A stretch of DNA of 64,000 bases from Planosporangium thailandense (GCF_011947195.1 NZ_JAATVY010000002.1:310001-374000); one strand, 5' to 3'; counted from the stretch's first letter, positions 52,204 through 60,685 are shown. The notes: generated by a model not told the origin, from the sequence alone. Numbers and translations are program-made.

Positions 52204-52623
52204 ATGTCAGACCCGGCGCACCGGCGCCCTGACGGGCTGGACGACCTGACCGTCGCGGCGGTCGGGAAGTTGAGCGAGGCGCTCGAGACGACCGAGCGCG
52301 CTCGCGGTCACCTGTACGCGATGCACCAGCTGACCGGCAAGGCCGACTTCATGCTCGACGACGCCGTCCGGATGTTCCGGGAAGCCGGCCACCACGACCT
52401 GGCCGAGCGGATCGAACGTGAGCTGATCGGCCGCAACGTGATCCGCGGCCGCTGGACCTACCAGATCGTCGAGGACTACGACGACGGCTACTACGCCCTG
52501 TTCCAGGAGCTGGAACGGACGGCGCGGGAGCGGCTGGTGGGCGGGCGGCGGCACCTGTACGAGGCCGAGCTGAAGTGGCGGCGGCGCACCGCGGGTGAGC
52601 CGGGGCACGAGCTGGGGCCGTGA
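52204..52623 (+). CDS. Conserved actinobacterial hypothetical protein
   Basis: The 139-residue protein is helical and charged with features TVAAVGKLSEALETTERARG, MHQLTGKADFMLDDAVRMF and IVEDYDDGYYALFQELERTA. I recognise it as a conserved actinobacterial protein without known function. It is divergent from purC by 85 bases. Confidence 0.7.
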   Translation: MSDPAHRRPDGLDDLTVAAVGKLSEALETTERARGHLYAMHQLTGKADFMLDDAVRMFREAGHHDLAERIERELIGRNVIRGRWTYQIVEDYDDGYYALFQELERTARERLVGGRRHLYEAELKWRRRTAGEPGHELGP

Positions 52624-52946
52624 TCGCACCGGCCGGGTGAGGCCGGCCGGCATGGCCGGTGCCGCACCCCGGTAGATCGGTCCGCACCCCCATCGCCGCA
52701 GGGAGCAGTCGGACAGGTGTAGCGCTATCTGCGATATGGCAGATTGGGGTCTAGCGATCCGGGACCTGGCTTCCCATACTGAATGTACGTTAAGGCGGAC
52801 CAGGGCTCGGCGAAGACAGAACGGCACCCGGCTGCCACCGGGTGCCGTTGTCGCCTCAGCCCTGACGCGGGCGAGGCGGTGCGAACCTGAGATCCCCATG
52901 CTGGCGCACCCTCTTCTCGCTCGCAAGGGCCGAGAGGAGGAAGGAG
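52624..52946 (+). other. Gene-free stretch with hairpin and candidate promoter for the DUF6232 gene
   Basis: No ORF here looks coding. It has a short inverted repeat ATCTGC-GATATG-GCAGAT at 52728-52745, an AT-richer stretch around 52773-52795, and the hairpin listed separately at 52820-52849. The DUF6232 ribosome-binding site (GGAGGAAGGAG) lies at its end. Confidence 0.5.
52820..52849. terminator. Perfect 12-base-pair hairpin upstream of the DUF6232 gene
   Basis: AACGGCACCCGG (52820-52831) pairs perfectly with 52838-52849 around CTGCCA. It lies about 200 bases after the previous gene and 98 before the next, so it could be a late terminator or an attenuator in the leader of the downstream gene. 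Confidence 0.55.
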
Positions 52947-53243
52947 TTGACCACCTACTACCGGGGTCCAACGGCACTGATCACCCACGACGTGTTCGTG
53001 GTCCGGGGGCCCCGCTCTCAGACGTTCAGGCTCGACGAACTCGATGGCGTCTACGTCGCAACCGAGGGCGGTCTCCTCCGGCCGCGCATCTTCGAGTTGC
53101 GGGCGCATCACCGTGGAGTCGAAGTGCTCCTGTTCTCCTGCTCCGACCCCAGGATCTTCGGGCAGGTCAGGCGCGGCCTGGTCCGGGCGCTGGAGGGAAG
53201 GCGGGATCGCATGGAGCAAGGCGGCCTTTCGGGATACCGCTGA
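52947..53243 (+). CDS. DUF6232-like small protein
   Basis: The 98-residue protein reads like the DUF6232 group: an early YYRGPTALITHDVFVVRGPR, RLDELDGVYVATEG, then strands and a final helix (IFGQVRRGLVRALEGRRD). It is often found near XRE/DUF397 genes in actinomycetes. TTG 52947 follows GGAGGAAGGAG directly. Function is unknown. A stretch encoding its C-terminus (TTCGGGATACCGCT at 53228) is repeated downstream. Confidence 0.7.
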   Translation: MTTYYRGPTALITHDVFVVRGPRSQTFRLDELDGVYVATEGGLLRPRIFELRAHHRGVEVLLFSCSDPRIFGQVRRGLVRALEGRRDRMEQGGLSGYR

Positions 53244-53419
53244 CCTTCTGTCCGTGGCTGCGCTGTCCCTTTGGGTCTTTCGGCATGCGCACGTTCGGGC
53301 AGGTCAGCGAGGTTTGGTGGGCGTGCTGCAGGGCAGCTAGCGAGCGGCACGAGGAATATGGCAGTTCGGGATACCGCTCATCAACTTCGGTGAGTACGCT
53401 CACCGCCAGCGGTATCCCT
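53228..53419. repeat. Repeated box downstream of the DUF6232 gene
   Basis: TTCGGGATACCGCT occurs at 53228-53241 (end of the DUF6232 gene) and 53367-53380, and its inner part recurs inverted (AGCGGTATCCC) at 53409-53419. The second copy is preceded by ATATGGCAG (53357-53365), which also occurs at 52734-52742. This could reflect a partial duplication or binding sites for the XRE regulator next to it. Confidence 0.5.
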
Positions 53420-53475
53420 GTCTGCAATCTGGCCATCAGCGGGCTGGCTCGGGCGGAGAGAGCGAGAAGGTGGGC

Positions 53476-54375
53476 ATGGCCTCGGGTGACTCGCCACTGG
53501 TCGCGCGCCGGCGCGTTCGCCGTGCCGTGCGTGAAGCCCGGGAGGCCAAGGGGCTGACCCAGTCCCAGGTGGCGGAGGCCATGGAGTGGTCGCTGAGCAA
53601 GGTGATGCGGATCGAGAGCGGTGAGGTGACGATCTCGCCGAACGACCTGCGCCCCCTGTTGTCCTTTCTCGGCGTGACGTCCGGTGTGGACGATCTGATC
53701 CAGGACGCCCGCACCGCGCGGCGGCGCCGGATGTGGTTCGAGGAGCCGGGCGTGCGTGAGCACCTCACGCCGGCGCTCGGGCAACTCATCCAGTACGAGA
53801 CCGAGGCCGTAGCCGTCCGGCACTTCTACGGCGCCATCATCCCCGGCCGACTGCAGACGCCGGCCTATGCCGAGCTGGTGCTGCGCACTTATGCACACAC
53901 GCTTCCGGCGGAGGATCTCAAGGTCCGTCTGGAGGCGCGCCTGCGGCGGCGGGCCGAGTTCCTGGCCCGCAAGGATCCGCCGGAGATCTTCCTGCTGTTG
54001 GACGAGTCGGTGCTGCACCGCGAGCTGGGCGGTCGCCAGGTGATCGGGGAGCAGTTGCTGAGCCTGGTGAAGCTGACGAAGGAAAAGCGACTGCGGGTTC
54101 GGGTCGTGCCATTTTCCGGCGACGCGCCACCCCCGATGCTCGGCTCGTACGAGATCCTCGACCTGAGTCGGGACGACGACGACGCGATCATGTACCTGGA
54201 GAGCCACACGCTTGATCAGATTGTCGAGGACAAGGCCACCATCGCGCGCTTCCGGGACATCTTCGATGAGTACTGGGCCGCCGCGCTCGACGAGACCACG
54301 TCCGTGCGGTTCACCGAGGAGCGAGCGCGCGCGCTGCTGAGTTCGGTTGACAAGGTTGACAAGACAGCCGGGTAA
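53476..54375 (+). CDS. XRE helix-turn-helix regulator with DUF5753 (Scr1-type)
   Basis: The 299-residue protein has an N-terminal XRE domain (about 10-65: LTQSQVAEAMEWSLSKVMRIESGEV) and a DUF5753 domain (about 95-285) with IPGRLQTPAYAELVL, then FLLLDESVLHRELGG. Such proteins pair with DUF397 proteins and influence development and antibiotic production in actinomycetes. GAAGG precedes ATG 53476; GTG 53470 is alternative. The DUF397 gene follows 72 bases later. Confidence 0.93.
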   Translation: MASGDSPLVARRRVRRAVREAREAKGLTQSQVAEAMEWSLSKVMRIESGEVTISPNDLRPLLSFLGVTSGVDDLIQDARTARRRRMWFEEPGVREHLTPALGQLIQYETEAVAVRHFYGAIIPGRLQTPAYAELVLRTYAHTLPAEDLKVRLEARLRRRAEFLARKDPPEIFLLLDESVLHRELGGRQVIGEQLLSLVKLTKEKRLRVRVVPFSGDAPPPMLGSYEILDLSRDDDDAIMYLESHTLDQIVEDKATIARFRDIFDEYWAAALDETTSVRFTEERARALLSSVDKVDKTAG

Positions 54376-54447
54376 CCGGTGGCGGCACGTGGGGTGAGGC
54401 GTGCCGCATTGCGCTGTTCACAACTAACAGGAGGAAGGCGAGTCAGA

Positions 54448-54648
54448 GTGGACCCACGTCATCCGCAATACGTGTGGCGCAGGAGCAGTCGGTGTGGCAG
54501 TGGCGCCTGTGTGGAGGTCGCTGAAATTGATGGCTCAATCGTGGTACGGGACTCGAAGAACCCCAGCGGGTCTTGGCTGGCGTTCGACCGGTCGGAATGG
54601 CATGCGTTCCTGGCCGGGGTACGAACCGGGGAGTTTGATTTCGACTAG
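54448..54648 (+). CDS. DUF397 protein, first copy
   Basis: The 66-residue DUF397 protein has WRRSSRCGSGACVEVAEI, then VVRDSKNPSG and LAFDRSEWHAFLAGVRTGEF. DUF397 proteins partner the XRE/DUF5753 regulator, by analogy with Scr1/Scr2 and BldB-like systems. GTG 54448 is served by GGAAGG nine bases upstream; a longer in-frame GTG at 54379 overlaps untranslated sequence. Confidence 0.9.
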   Translation: MDPRHPQYVWRRSSRCGSGACVEVAEIDGSIVVRDSKNPSGSWLAFDRSEWHAFLAGVRTGEFDFD

Positions 54649-54868
54649 GCCCACCCTGGGTCGCTGAGGCGCGTCGGATCCGGCTGCAACGAAGGCCGTC
54701 CGGCGCGTTTCGCTTGTGGCCAGCCGCGCGGGACGGGGTCGGCGGGCGGTAGACAGCACATTACGCGCAGAGCCTGCCATCTCGGGCTATTCATTCACGT
54801 CCATGCGTTCCATCTCCCCTGTCGGTTTCTTATCGTGGTCTATGCGACTCCACAGGAGGGGGTGAAGG

Positions 54869-55087
54869 GTGTCTGCGGAAAACGAACACCTGACCTGGCA
54901 ACGACCCTGCGGCAACGGCGCGTGTGTCGAGTGGGCATTCAGCGGCGACGTGGTGCATCTTCGCGATTCCAAGGACCCTTCCGGTCCACGGCTCACCTTC
55001 ACCCGGGACGAGTGGGCGGCGTTCCTGCATGGCGTACGGACGACGCGCGACAGCGACCCGCCTGCCCGCGGAGGGGAATCCGAGTAG
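54869..55087 (+). CDS. DUF397 protein, second copy
   Basis: The 72-residue protein has the same order of motifs: WQRPCGNGACVEWAF, VVHLRDSKDPSGP and LTFTRDEWAAFLHGVR. It differs from the first copy by an acidic tail. AGGAGGGGG lies just upstream of GTG 54869. The gap between the two copies (220 bases) contains no other gene that I can support. Confidence 0.9.
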   Translation: MSAENEHLTWQRPCGNGACVEWAFSGDVVHLRDSKDPSGPRLTFTRDEWAAFLHGVRTTRDSDPPARGGESE

Positions 55088-55261
55088 CCGATCCGGAGTC
55101 CGGAGCGCCGGTCCGCACGATCCGCACCGGCCTGATGCGTCAAGGGAGACGTGATCAGGTCGGCGCCTTCATGTTCGGCGGGGCATGCTGCCGTGCCGGG
55201 AGATTCGACACCGCCGGGCCGGGTAGTGCGACCTGCGCACGCGAATCGTGGGAGGCACGAC

Positions 55262-55825
55262 ATGGCACGGGAACTCCAAGGCCGGAAGATCGCGATCCTG
55301 GCCGCCGACGGCGTGGAGCGGGTCGAGCTCGTGATGCCGCGCGGAGCGCTCTACGGCGCCGGCGCGCAGAGCGACGTGATCTCGCTGCACCCCGGTGAGA
55401 TCCAGGCGCGGCAGTTCGACCTGATCTCCGCCGGGACGATCGCCGTCGACCGGGTGATCACTGATGCGAAGGTCGACGAGTACGACGCGCTGTTCATCCC
55501 GGGCGGCACGGTCAACCCGGACAACCTGCGCCGGAACAAGGACGCCGTCACGTTCGTCAAGGATTTCGTGGGTACGGGCAAGCCCGTCGCCGCCATCTGC
55601 CACGGACCCTGGATGTTCGCCGAGGCCGACGTGGTACGCGGGCGCCGGATCACCTCGTGGCCGAGCATCCGCACCGACCTCCGCAACGCCGGGGCGCAGG
55701 TCGTGGACGAAGAGGTCTGCGTCGACGGGCAGTTCACCACGAGCCGGTCACCCGCTGACCTGCCCGCCTTCTGCCCGGCGATCATCGAGCAGTTCGCGAA
55801 GGCCAAGCAGAAGGTGGCGGGCTAG
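55262..55825 (+). CDS. DJ-1/PfpI family protein
   Basis: The 187-residue protein has the family nucleophile elbow VAAICHGPWMF (C113, H114), the early glutamate in DGVERVELV and ALFIPGGTVNPDNLR. It matches the PfpI/YhbO-type group (glyoxalase/deglycase or peptidase activity reported for relatives). GGGAGG precedes ATG 55262. It converges on the decarboxylase operon with 11 bases between. Confidence 0.92.
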   Translation: MARELQGRKIAILAADGVERVELVMPRGALYGAGAQSDVISLHPGEIQARQFDLISAGTIAVDRVITDAKVDEYDALFIPGGTVNPDNLRRNKDAVTFVKDFVGTGKPVAAICHGPWMFAEADVVRGRRITSWPSIRTDLRNAGAQVVDEEVCVDGQFTTSRSPADLPAFCPAIIEQFAKAKQKVAG

Positions 55826-55836
55826 CTCGCCGGCGA

Positions 55837-56691
55837 TCAGGCCGGGGTCGTGGCGCGGACGCGCTCCAGGGCCTGCTGCAGGTACCGCTTGAAGACCGGG
55901 TAGTTCTCGCTCATCGGGAAGTGCCCGATCCCCTTCATCTCGATGAAGTCGCCGTTCCTGATCTGCGAGGCGGTCCGGCGTCCGTCCTCCGGGGTGGTCA
56001 GATAGTCGTACTCGCCGGTCATCACGACGACCGGGCACCGGTCGCTGTCGATCTCGCCGAGCCTGCCCCGCAGGTCGTGATCGACCGAGTAGAAGTACAG
56101 GTCGCCCCGGAACGACTCGGAGCCCTCGGTGTAGTAGAACCAGGTCTTCCACTTCTCGCGGGCCGGTGACTGGGGCGCCATGAGGTCCCACGTACCGGTG
56201 GCGCACACCTGGGCGGCGTTGGCGTGCGGGTGCTGCCACCAGTCGAGGTAGAAGCCGGGCGAGTAGTCCGCGCCCTCGACGGCGATGACCGCGCCGAAGC
56301 GGTCCGGGTGGCGCAGCGCGAGTTGGAGCGCGACGTGACCCCCGAACGACGACCCCATGAAGATCGGATCGGTCAGCTCGAGGGCATCGCAGAACGCGAC
56401 GATGAACTTCGTGAAGTGGTCCGCGGTGAGCCGGTACTGCTCGGTCCACCACTCGGTGTTCTCCGGCGGATCCGACTTGCCGTGCCACGGCAGGTCGTAG
56501 GCGATGACCCGGTACCGCGACGTGAGGTCGGGGTCTTCGAGCAGGCCGCGCCACTGGTGGTTGTGGCAGCCCGCGGTGTGCTGGCAGACCAGCGGCTGCC
56601 CCTGCCCGTTCTCCAGATAGAAGACCTTGTAGCGGGCGTCGTCGACGTCCACGGTGACGTAGTGCCCGGTGACGGGTGAGATCTCTGCCAT
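55837..56691 (-). CDS. Alpha/beta hydrolase, last gene of the decarboxylase operon
   Basis: The 284-residue hydrolase has the nucleophile elbow MGSSFGGHVA (S115), acid in MTGEYDYLTTP and catalytic His in IEMKGIGHFPMSENYP. It also carries an unusual CQHTAGCHNHQWR near the oxyanion region, with two cysteines and three histidines. It lies 18 bases after the SCP2-like gene and may hydrolyse an ester or C-C bond in the same aromatic pathway. Confidence 0.85.
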   Translation of the reverse strand: MAEISPVTGHYVTVDVDDARYKVFYLENGQGQPLVCQHTAGCHNHQWRGLLEDPDLTSRYRVIAYDLPWHGKSDPPENTEWWTEQYRLTADHFTKFIVAFCDALELTDPIFMGSSFGGHVALQLALRHPDRFGAVIAVEGADYSPGFYLDWWQHPHANAAQVCATGTWDLMAPQSPAREKWKTWFYYTEGSESFRGDLYFYSVDHDLRGRLGEIDSDRCPVVVMTGEYDYLTTPEDGRRTASQIRNGDFIEMKGIGHFPMSENYPVFKRYLQQALERVRATTPA

Positions 56692-56709
56692 GGGGACCCT
56701 CCCGGAGCC

Positions 56710-57117
56710 TCAGACGGGTACGCCGACGGTGCGCAGCAACTCGATCTGCCGCGTGAAGCAGCGCAGGTTCTGCATCAGGACGAGCACGTTGCCCTCGAGC
56801 GTCATGTCCCGGCGGAACGTCGCCGCCCAGATGCCCTGATACATCGGGGGCGGGACCTCGGTGCCGAAGTTGCGCCAGGTGTCCGCGCTGGCGCGGACCA
56901 GGAACTGGTAACCGACGTCCAACGGCCCGGGATCGACGGCGACGGCGACGACCTTGCCGGCCACCATCCACACGGCGAAGCGGTGCTCCTGCATGTCCAG
57001 CAGGTACGCGCACGTGAAGTACCTGCCGTGCGCCCGGATCTCCGGGTCGTTGTCGCTGGCTTCGGTGAACGCCCGCACCCAGTCTTCGACCGGTGGAGCG
57101 ATCGCGGTGGCGGTCAC
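56710..57117 (-). CDS. SCP2-like small protein in the decarboxylase operon
   Basis: The 135-residue protein has the alternating pattern of a sterol-carrier-protein-2-like fold: RYFTCAYLLDMQEHRFAVWM, VAVDPGPLDVGYQFLVRAS, ADTWRNFG, then YQGIWAATFRRDMTLEGNVL and a final helix. SCP2 folds bind hydrophobic ligands. GAGGAGG precedes GTG 57117, which overlaps the subunit D stop by four bases (GTGA). Its role in aromatic decarboxylation is unknown. Confidence 0.6.
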   Translation of the reverse strand: MTATAIAPPVEDWVRAFTEASDNDPEIRAHGRYFTCAYLLDMQEHRFAVWMVAGKVVAVAVDPGPLDVGYQFLVRASADTWRNFGTEVPPPMYQGIWAATFRRDMTLEGNVLVLMQNLRCFTRQIELLRTVGVPV

Positions 57118-57368
57118 GGCGTACCTCCTCGGCGGGTCGGGATCGACGGCACCACGAGCATCTTCGGGATGTCGGTGGGGTCGATCTTGAAGGCGGCGGG
57201 GTACGCCGCCGGGTCGGTGGCGTAGCCGGGCTCGGTGGAGCGCCAACTGTAGAAGCAGACCCCGCACGCATACATGAACCAGCGGCCCGGTACCGGTGAC
57301 GCGGTCAGCAGGCTCACGTCGTGCGAGTCGCAGCGCGGGCAGGTGTCGGGGATCTTCGGCGCGGTCAT
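57114..57368 (-). CDS. vdcD: Non-oxidative hydroxyarylic acid decarboxylase, subunit D
   Basis: This 84-residue zinc-ribbon-like protein has CPRCDSHDV and CGVCFYSWRSTEP (two Cys pairs), then FKIDPTDIP, the pattern of the small D subunit (VdcD/BsdD) that accompanies UbiD-type hydroxyarylic acid decarboxylases. It overlaps the UbiD gene by four bases (ATGA) and the SCP2-like gene by four (GTGA). Confidence 0.88.
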   Translation of the reverse strand: MTAPKIPDTCPRCDSHDVSLLTASPVPGRWFMYACGVCFYSWRSTEPGYATDPAAYPAAFKIDPTDIPKMLVVPSIPTRRGGTP

Positions 57369-58816
57369 GTCAGCAGCCTCTTGATGCGGTTCTCCCACTC
57401 TTGCGTCCCGGCGGGCTGGTCGACCTCCTGCGAGAAGTGACCACGCTGTTCGGGCGCGATCGGGGTGGTGGCGTCGAGGACGACCTTGTGGCTGATGCCC
57501 GGCGGTTCGGAGCTGGGGTCCAGCGGCAGGATCGACAGGTCCGGGAGGACGACGAGGTCGTGCGCCGGGTGGAACTTCACCGACAGCGACCACATGACCT
57601 GGGCGAGGTTGAACGGGTCGACGGTGTCGTCGACGACGATGATGACCTTGCAGTAGCCGAGGCCGTGCGGGGTGGTCATGGCTCTTACGCCGACGGCCTT
57701 GGCGAAGCCGCCGTAGCGCGGCCGGACCGAGATGATCCCGAGCAGGCCGTGCGTGTACATGGCGTTGACCGCGACGACCTCCGGGTAGTCCTGTTTGAGC
57801 TGCCGGTACAGCGGCACGCTCGTGTTGAGGGCGACGGTGTAGTCGAGCTCGGCCCACGGCCGGCCGAGGTACAGGTGCTCGAAGATCGGATCGGTCCGGT
57901 GGTGCACCCGGTGGACGGCGATGACCGGCTGGCGCCGCCCGCCCGAGTAGAAGCCGGTGAACTCGCCGAACGGACCCTCGATCTCCCGTACACCGCCGAT
58001 GATCTCGCCCTCGATGACCACCTCGGCGCCCCACGGCACGTCCATCCCGGTGAGCGGAGCCCTGGCGATCCGGTACGGGGCGCCCTGGACGGCGCCGGCC
58101 ATCTCGTTCTCGGACTCGTCGTACGCCAGCGGCATTCCGGCGATGGTGGTGATCACCGGTTCGTTGCCGATCGCGATGGCGATCGGCAGGTTCTCGCCGC
58201 GCTCCTCGGCCTTACGCAGGTGGATGCCGATGTCGTGGGCGGGAACCGGTTGGATGCCGAGCCGGTCGGTGCCCTTGACCTGGATGCGGTAGATGCCGAC
58301 GTTCTGGGTGTCGAAGTTCTCCGGGTCGTCGGGGTCACGGGTGACGACCGCCGCCTTGTCGATGTAGGAGCCCGCGTCGTACCGGTTGAGCCGGAACAGC
58401 GGCAGCAGGTGGAACAGGTTGATGTCGGTCTCGACGGCGTGCTCACGCCAGGGGGCGTCGTCTGCGCGTTCGGTCCCGACGCGTTCGGTCCCGACGCGTT
58501 CGGCCTCGACCGGGAAGGCGTCCGCGCGCCGGGCGAACGCGAAGAACTGCTCCTTGAGCGACGTGTCCTTGTCCAGACCCAGCATCAGGGCGTGGTTGGG
58601 CCAGGAGCCGACCACGTTGAGCGCGACCCGCGCCCGCTCGTACCCGTCGATGTCCTCGAACAGCAGCGCCGGGCCGCGGTCGGTCACGTTGGACACCGCC
58701 CGCGCCGCCGCCCCGAGGTCGGGCTCCAGGGGCACGGGATCGGTGAACCGGAGCAGTTGTCCGTTCCGGTCCAGCGCGGCCAGGAAGTCCCGGAGGTCTG
58801 CGTACGCCATGATCAT
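57365..58816 (-). CDS. ubiD: UbiD-family decarboxylase (hydroxyarylic acid decarboxylase subunit C)
   Basis: The 483-residue prenylated-FMN-dependent enzyme has LRDFLAALDRNGQLLRF at the start, GIQPVPAHDIGIHLRKAEE, IEGPFGEFTGFYSGG, AVNAMYTHGLLG and VDDTVDPFNLAQVMWSLSVK, all family landmarks. Together with subunits B and D it should decarboxylate vanillate or 4-hydroxybenzoate-like acids. A 15-base tandem repeat (58466-58503) encodes repeated VGTER units inside a loop (about residue 105-117). ATG 58810 is an alternative start. Confidence 0.93.
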   Translation of the reverse strand: MIMAYADLRDFLAALDRNGQLLRFTDPVPLEPDLGAAARAVSNVTDRGPALLFEDIDGYERARVALNVVGSWPNHALMLGLDKDTSLKEQFFAFARRADAFPVEAERVGTERVGTERADDAPWREHAVETDINLFHLLPLFRLNRYDAGSYIDKAAVVTRDPDDPENFDTQNVGIYRIQVKGTDRLGIQPVPAHDIGIHLRKAEERGENLPIAIAIGNEPVITTIAGMPLAYDESENEMAGAVQGAPYRIARAPLTGMDVPWGAEVVIEGEIIGGVREIEGPFGEFTGFYSGGRRQPVIAVHRVHHRTDPIFEHLYLGRPWAELDYTVALNTSVPLYRQLKQDYPEVVAVNAMYTHGLLGIISVRPRYGGFAKAVGVRAMTTPHGLGYCKVIIVVDDTVDPFNLAQVMWSLSVKFHPAHDLVVLPDLSILPLDPSSEPPGISHKVVLDATTPIAPEQRGHFSQEVDQPAGTQEWENRIKRLLT

Positions 58817-58855
58817 CGGTCACCCGTGGGTGGGCGCCTCCGTGCGGATTCGCGG

Positions 58856-59500
58856 TCAGCGCGCCGTCGCGTGTTCGCGCCGGGCCGGTGTGCCGGTCCC
58901 GTCCCAGGCGTAGCGGTCGGTGCGGCCCAGCTCCAGCAGCTCCAGGAGCCGCTCGACCAGCTCGTCCTGGAGGTCGGCGAGGGTCTCCGGGACGTTGTAG
59001 TACGTCGGGATCATCGGGTACACGACCGCGCCGGCTTCCGTGACCGACACCATGTTGCGCAGGTGGATCAGATTGAGCGGCGCCTCCCGCAGGCACAGCA
59101 GCAGCGTGCGCCGCTGCTTGAGCTGCACGTCGGCGGCGCGCTCGATCAGGTCCTCGGCCTGGCCCTGTGCGATGCGGCCGAGCACGCCCGCCGCGCAGGG
59201 CAGCACCACCATCGCGTCGTTGCGGTAGCTGCCGCTCGCGATCGGCGCCGTAAGGTCGTTCGGGTCCAGTACCCGCACCTTGGGTGACGACGCGCCGAGC
59301 GCCTGCGCCACCGACTGCGGGTCCTCCGCCGTGCCGAACTCGTAGCCGGCCAGCTTGCGGCCGGCCGCGGAGACGACCAGGTGTACCTCTTCGACCCGGG
59401 AATCGTCCTGCAGCGCGCGGAGCAGTCGCCCGGCCGCGCCGGTGCCGCCCGCCCCGGTGACCGCCAGGGTCACCCGCTTCGACGCCGTACCGTCAGTCAT
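58856..59500 (-). CDS. ubiX: UbiX-family flavin prenyltransferase (subunit B)
   Basis: The 214-residue flavoprotein has an N-terminal VTGAGGTGAAGRLL, IASGSYRNDAMVVLPC, ADVQLKQRRTLLLCLREAPL and PTYYNVPETLADLQDELVERLL, all UbiX/VdcB landmarks. It makes prenylated FMN for the UbiD protein next door. GGGGAG lies before ATG 59500; a longer in-frame start at 59536 is less likely. The UbiD gene begins 40 bases downstream. Confidence 0.92.
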   Translation of the reverse strand: MTDGTASKRVTLAVTGAGGTGAAGRLLRALQDDSRVEEVHLVVSAAGRKLAGYEFGTAEDPQSVAQALGASSPKVRVLDPNDLTAPIASGSYRNDAMVVLPCAAGVLGRIAQGQAEDLIERAADVQLKQRRTLLLCLREAPLNLIHLRNMVSVTEAGAVVYPMIPTYYNVPETLADLQDELVERLLELLELGRTDRYAWDGTGTPARREHATAR

Positions 59501-59589
59501 GTCGCACTCCCCGGGTGGTCGGACGTCACCTTCCATTGACCCTCTGGTCGGCGCGGGGCGCCACCCGTGGAGCGTACGAAGTGCCGGGG

Positions 59590-59934
59590 TCAGGCGGTGG
59601 GCGCCAGTACCGGTTCCAGTCCGAGGATCCGCAGCACACGGCGGACCTCTCCGCGCGCGTTGACCACCTCGAAGGCGGTGCCGTTCTGCTGGCTCATCCG
59701 CAGACCGAAGATCAGGGCGGACACGCCCATGGAGTCGATGTAGCGCAGATCGGTGAGGTCGAGGGTCACGCTTTCGACCGCCGGTTCGCTGATGATGCTC
59801 TCGAGCGTGGTGCGCAGGCGGTCGACGTTGCAGATGTCGATCTCCCCTGCGGTGACCAGTCGGACCGCGCCTCGGCTGGTGGTGGATCGGGTCAACGTGA
59901 GGGGGTCGGTACCGCGATACTCCTGCGGTCGCAC
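59590..59934 (-). CDS. STAS-domain anti-sigma factor antagonist-like protein
   Basis: The 114-residue STAS protein has GEIDICNVDRLRTTLESII and LTDLRYIDSMGVSALIFGLRMS, with S68 in the usual phosphorylation position (DSMGVSAL). It would relieve an anti-sigma factor when dephosphorylated. No kinase is adjacent; the RsbW-like ATPase at 23283 is one possible partner elsewhere in the window. The GTG start is at 59934. Confidence 0.9.
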   Translation of the reverse strand: MRPQEYRGTDPLTLTRSTTSRGAVRLVTAGEIDICNVDRLRTTLESIISEPAVESVTLDLTDLRYIDSMGVSALIFGLRMSQQNGTAFEVVNARGEVRRVLRILGLEPVLAPTA

Positions 59935-60221
59935 GTGAGTGTCCTTACTTTCGGTGGCTGAGTGCTCTGTCGGGTCACACGCCGGCGAGCGTCGAGGGGG
60001 GTCGCCTCAGCCCTTGGTTGTGTTCGCTTCCGTACAGCCCGAATAACCGAACCTGCACGAAGGCGCGCGGACGCTGTCATCGGTCCGATATGTCCAACGG
60101 CTTCACGTCGGGCTGGTTGCGCCACGCGAAGCGGCATGGCCGTTCGGATGATGCGCGCTGACCGGTCGTACGGTCGTATCGGGCGCTGGTCGGTTGTCGT
60201 GTCGGGCGCTGGCCGGTCATA

Positions 60222-60593
60222 TCAGGCGGCCCAGGGCGGCGCGATGGTCTGGCCGCCGACCGTCGCGTGCATGCCGGCGGTGGTGCAGGCCACGGCGCGC
60301 GCCGGCTCGGCGAACGGATTGGCTACCGCGAACTCGGCGCCCGCCGGCACGGTCAGGGCGTCGCCCGGGGCCAGTTCGAGCTTCTCGTCGTCGATGGTGG
60401 CGACGAGCCGACCGGTGTGCACGATGAAGACCTCGTCGCGGCTCATGGTGTGACGGGGACTGCTGGAGCCGGCCGGTGCGTCGACCGCCCAGACGGCGAG
60501 CTCGGGTGAGCCGAGGCTCGGCGTGGCCAGGGAGCGGAACGTGAATCCGTGCATCTGATGGGCACGGGCGTCGGCGTCACGGGTGAGTGGCAT
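60222..60593 (-). CDS. Cupin-domain protein
   Basis: The 123-residue single cupin has the PRHTMSRDEVFIVHTGRL segment (motif 1 with one metal-type His and Glu), DALTVPAGAEFAV and a C-terminal strand. It lacks the full HxH motif. It is divergent from a MarR-type regulator across paired operators, so its expression is probably controlled by it. The substrate is unknown. Confidence 0.85.
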   Translation of the reverse strand: MPLTRDADARAHQMHGFTFRSLATPSLGSPELAVWAVDAPAGSSSPRHTMSRDEVFIVHTGRLVATIDDEKLELAPGDALTVPAGAEFAVANPFAEPARAVACTTAGMHATVGGQTIAPPWAA

Positions 60594-60607
60594 GGGTGCC
60601 GCCCTTC

Positions 60608-60671
60608 GGTCAAGGTGGTTGACTGAGAATGACGATAGGGGTGCCGGTACCCTTGGTCAAGGTACTTGACT
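60608..60671. promoter_or_regulatory. Two palindromic operators between cupin and MarR genes
   Basis: TCAAGGTGGTTGA at 60610-60622 and TCAAGGTACTTGA at 60657-60669 are near-identical palindromes, 47 bases apart. Extended boxes (GGTCAAGG..TTGACTGAG) agree at 18 of 20 positions. They lie next to the cupin start and the MarR start respectively, so each covers one of the two divergent promoters. Confidence 0.8.
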
Positions 60672-60685
60672 GAGGGAGGGCGGCG

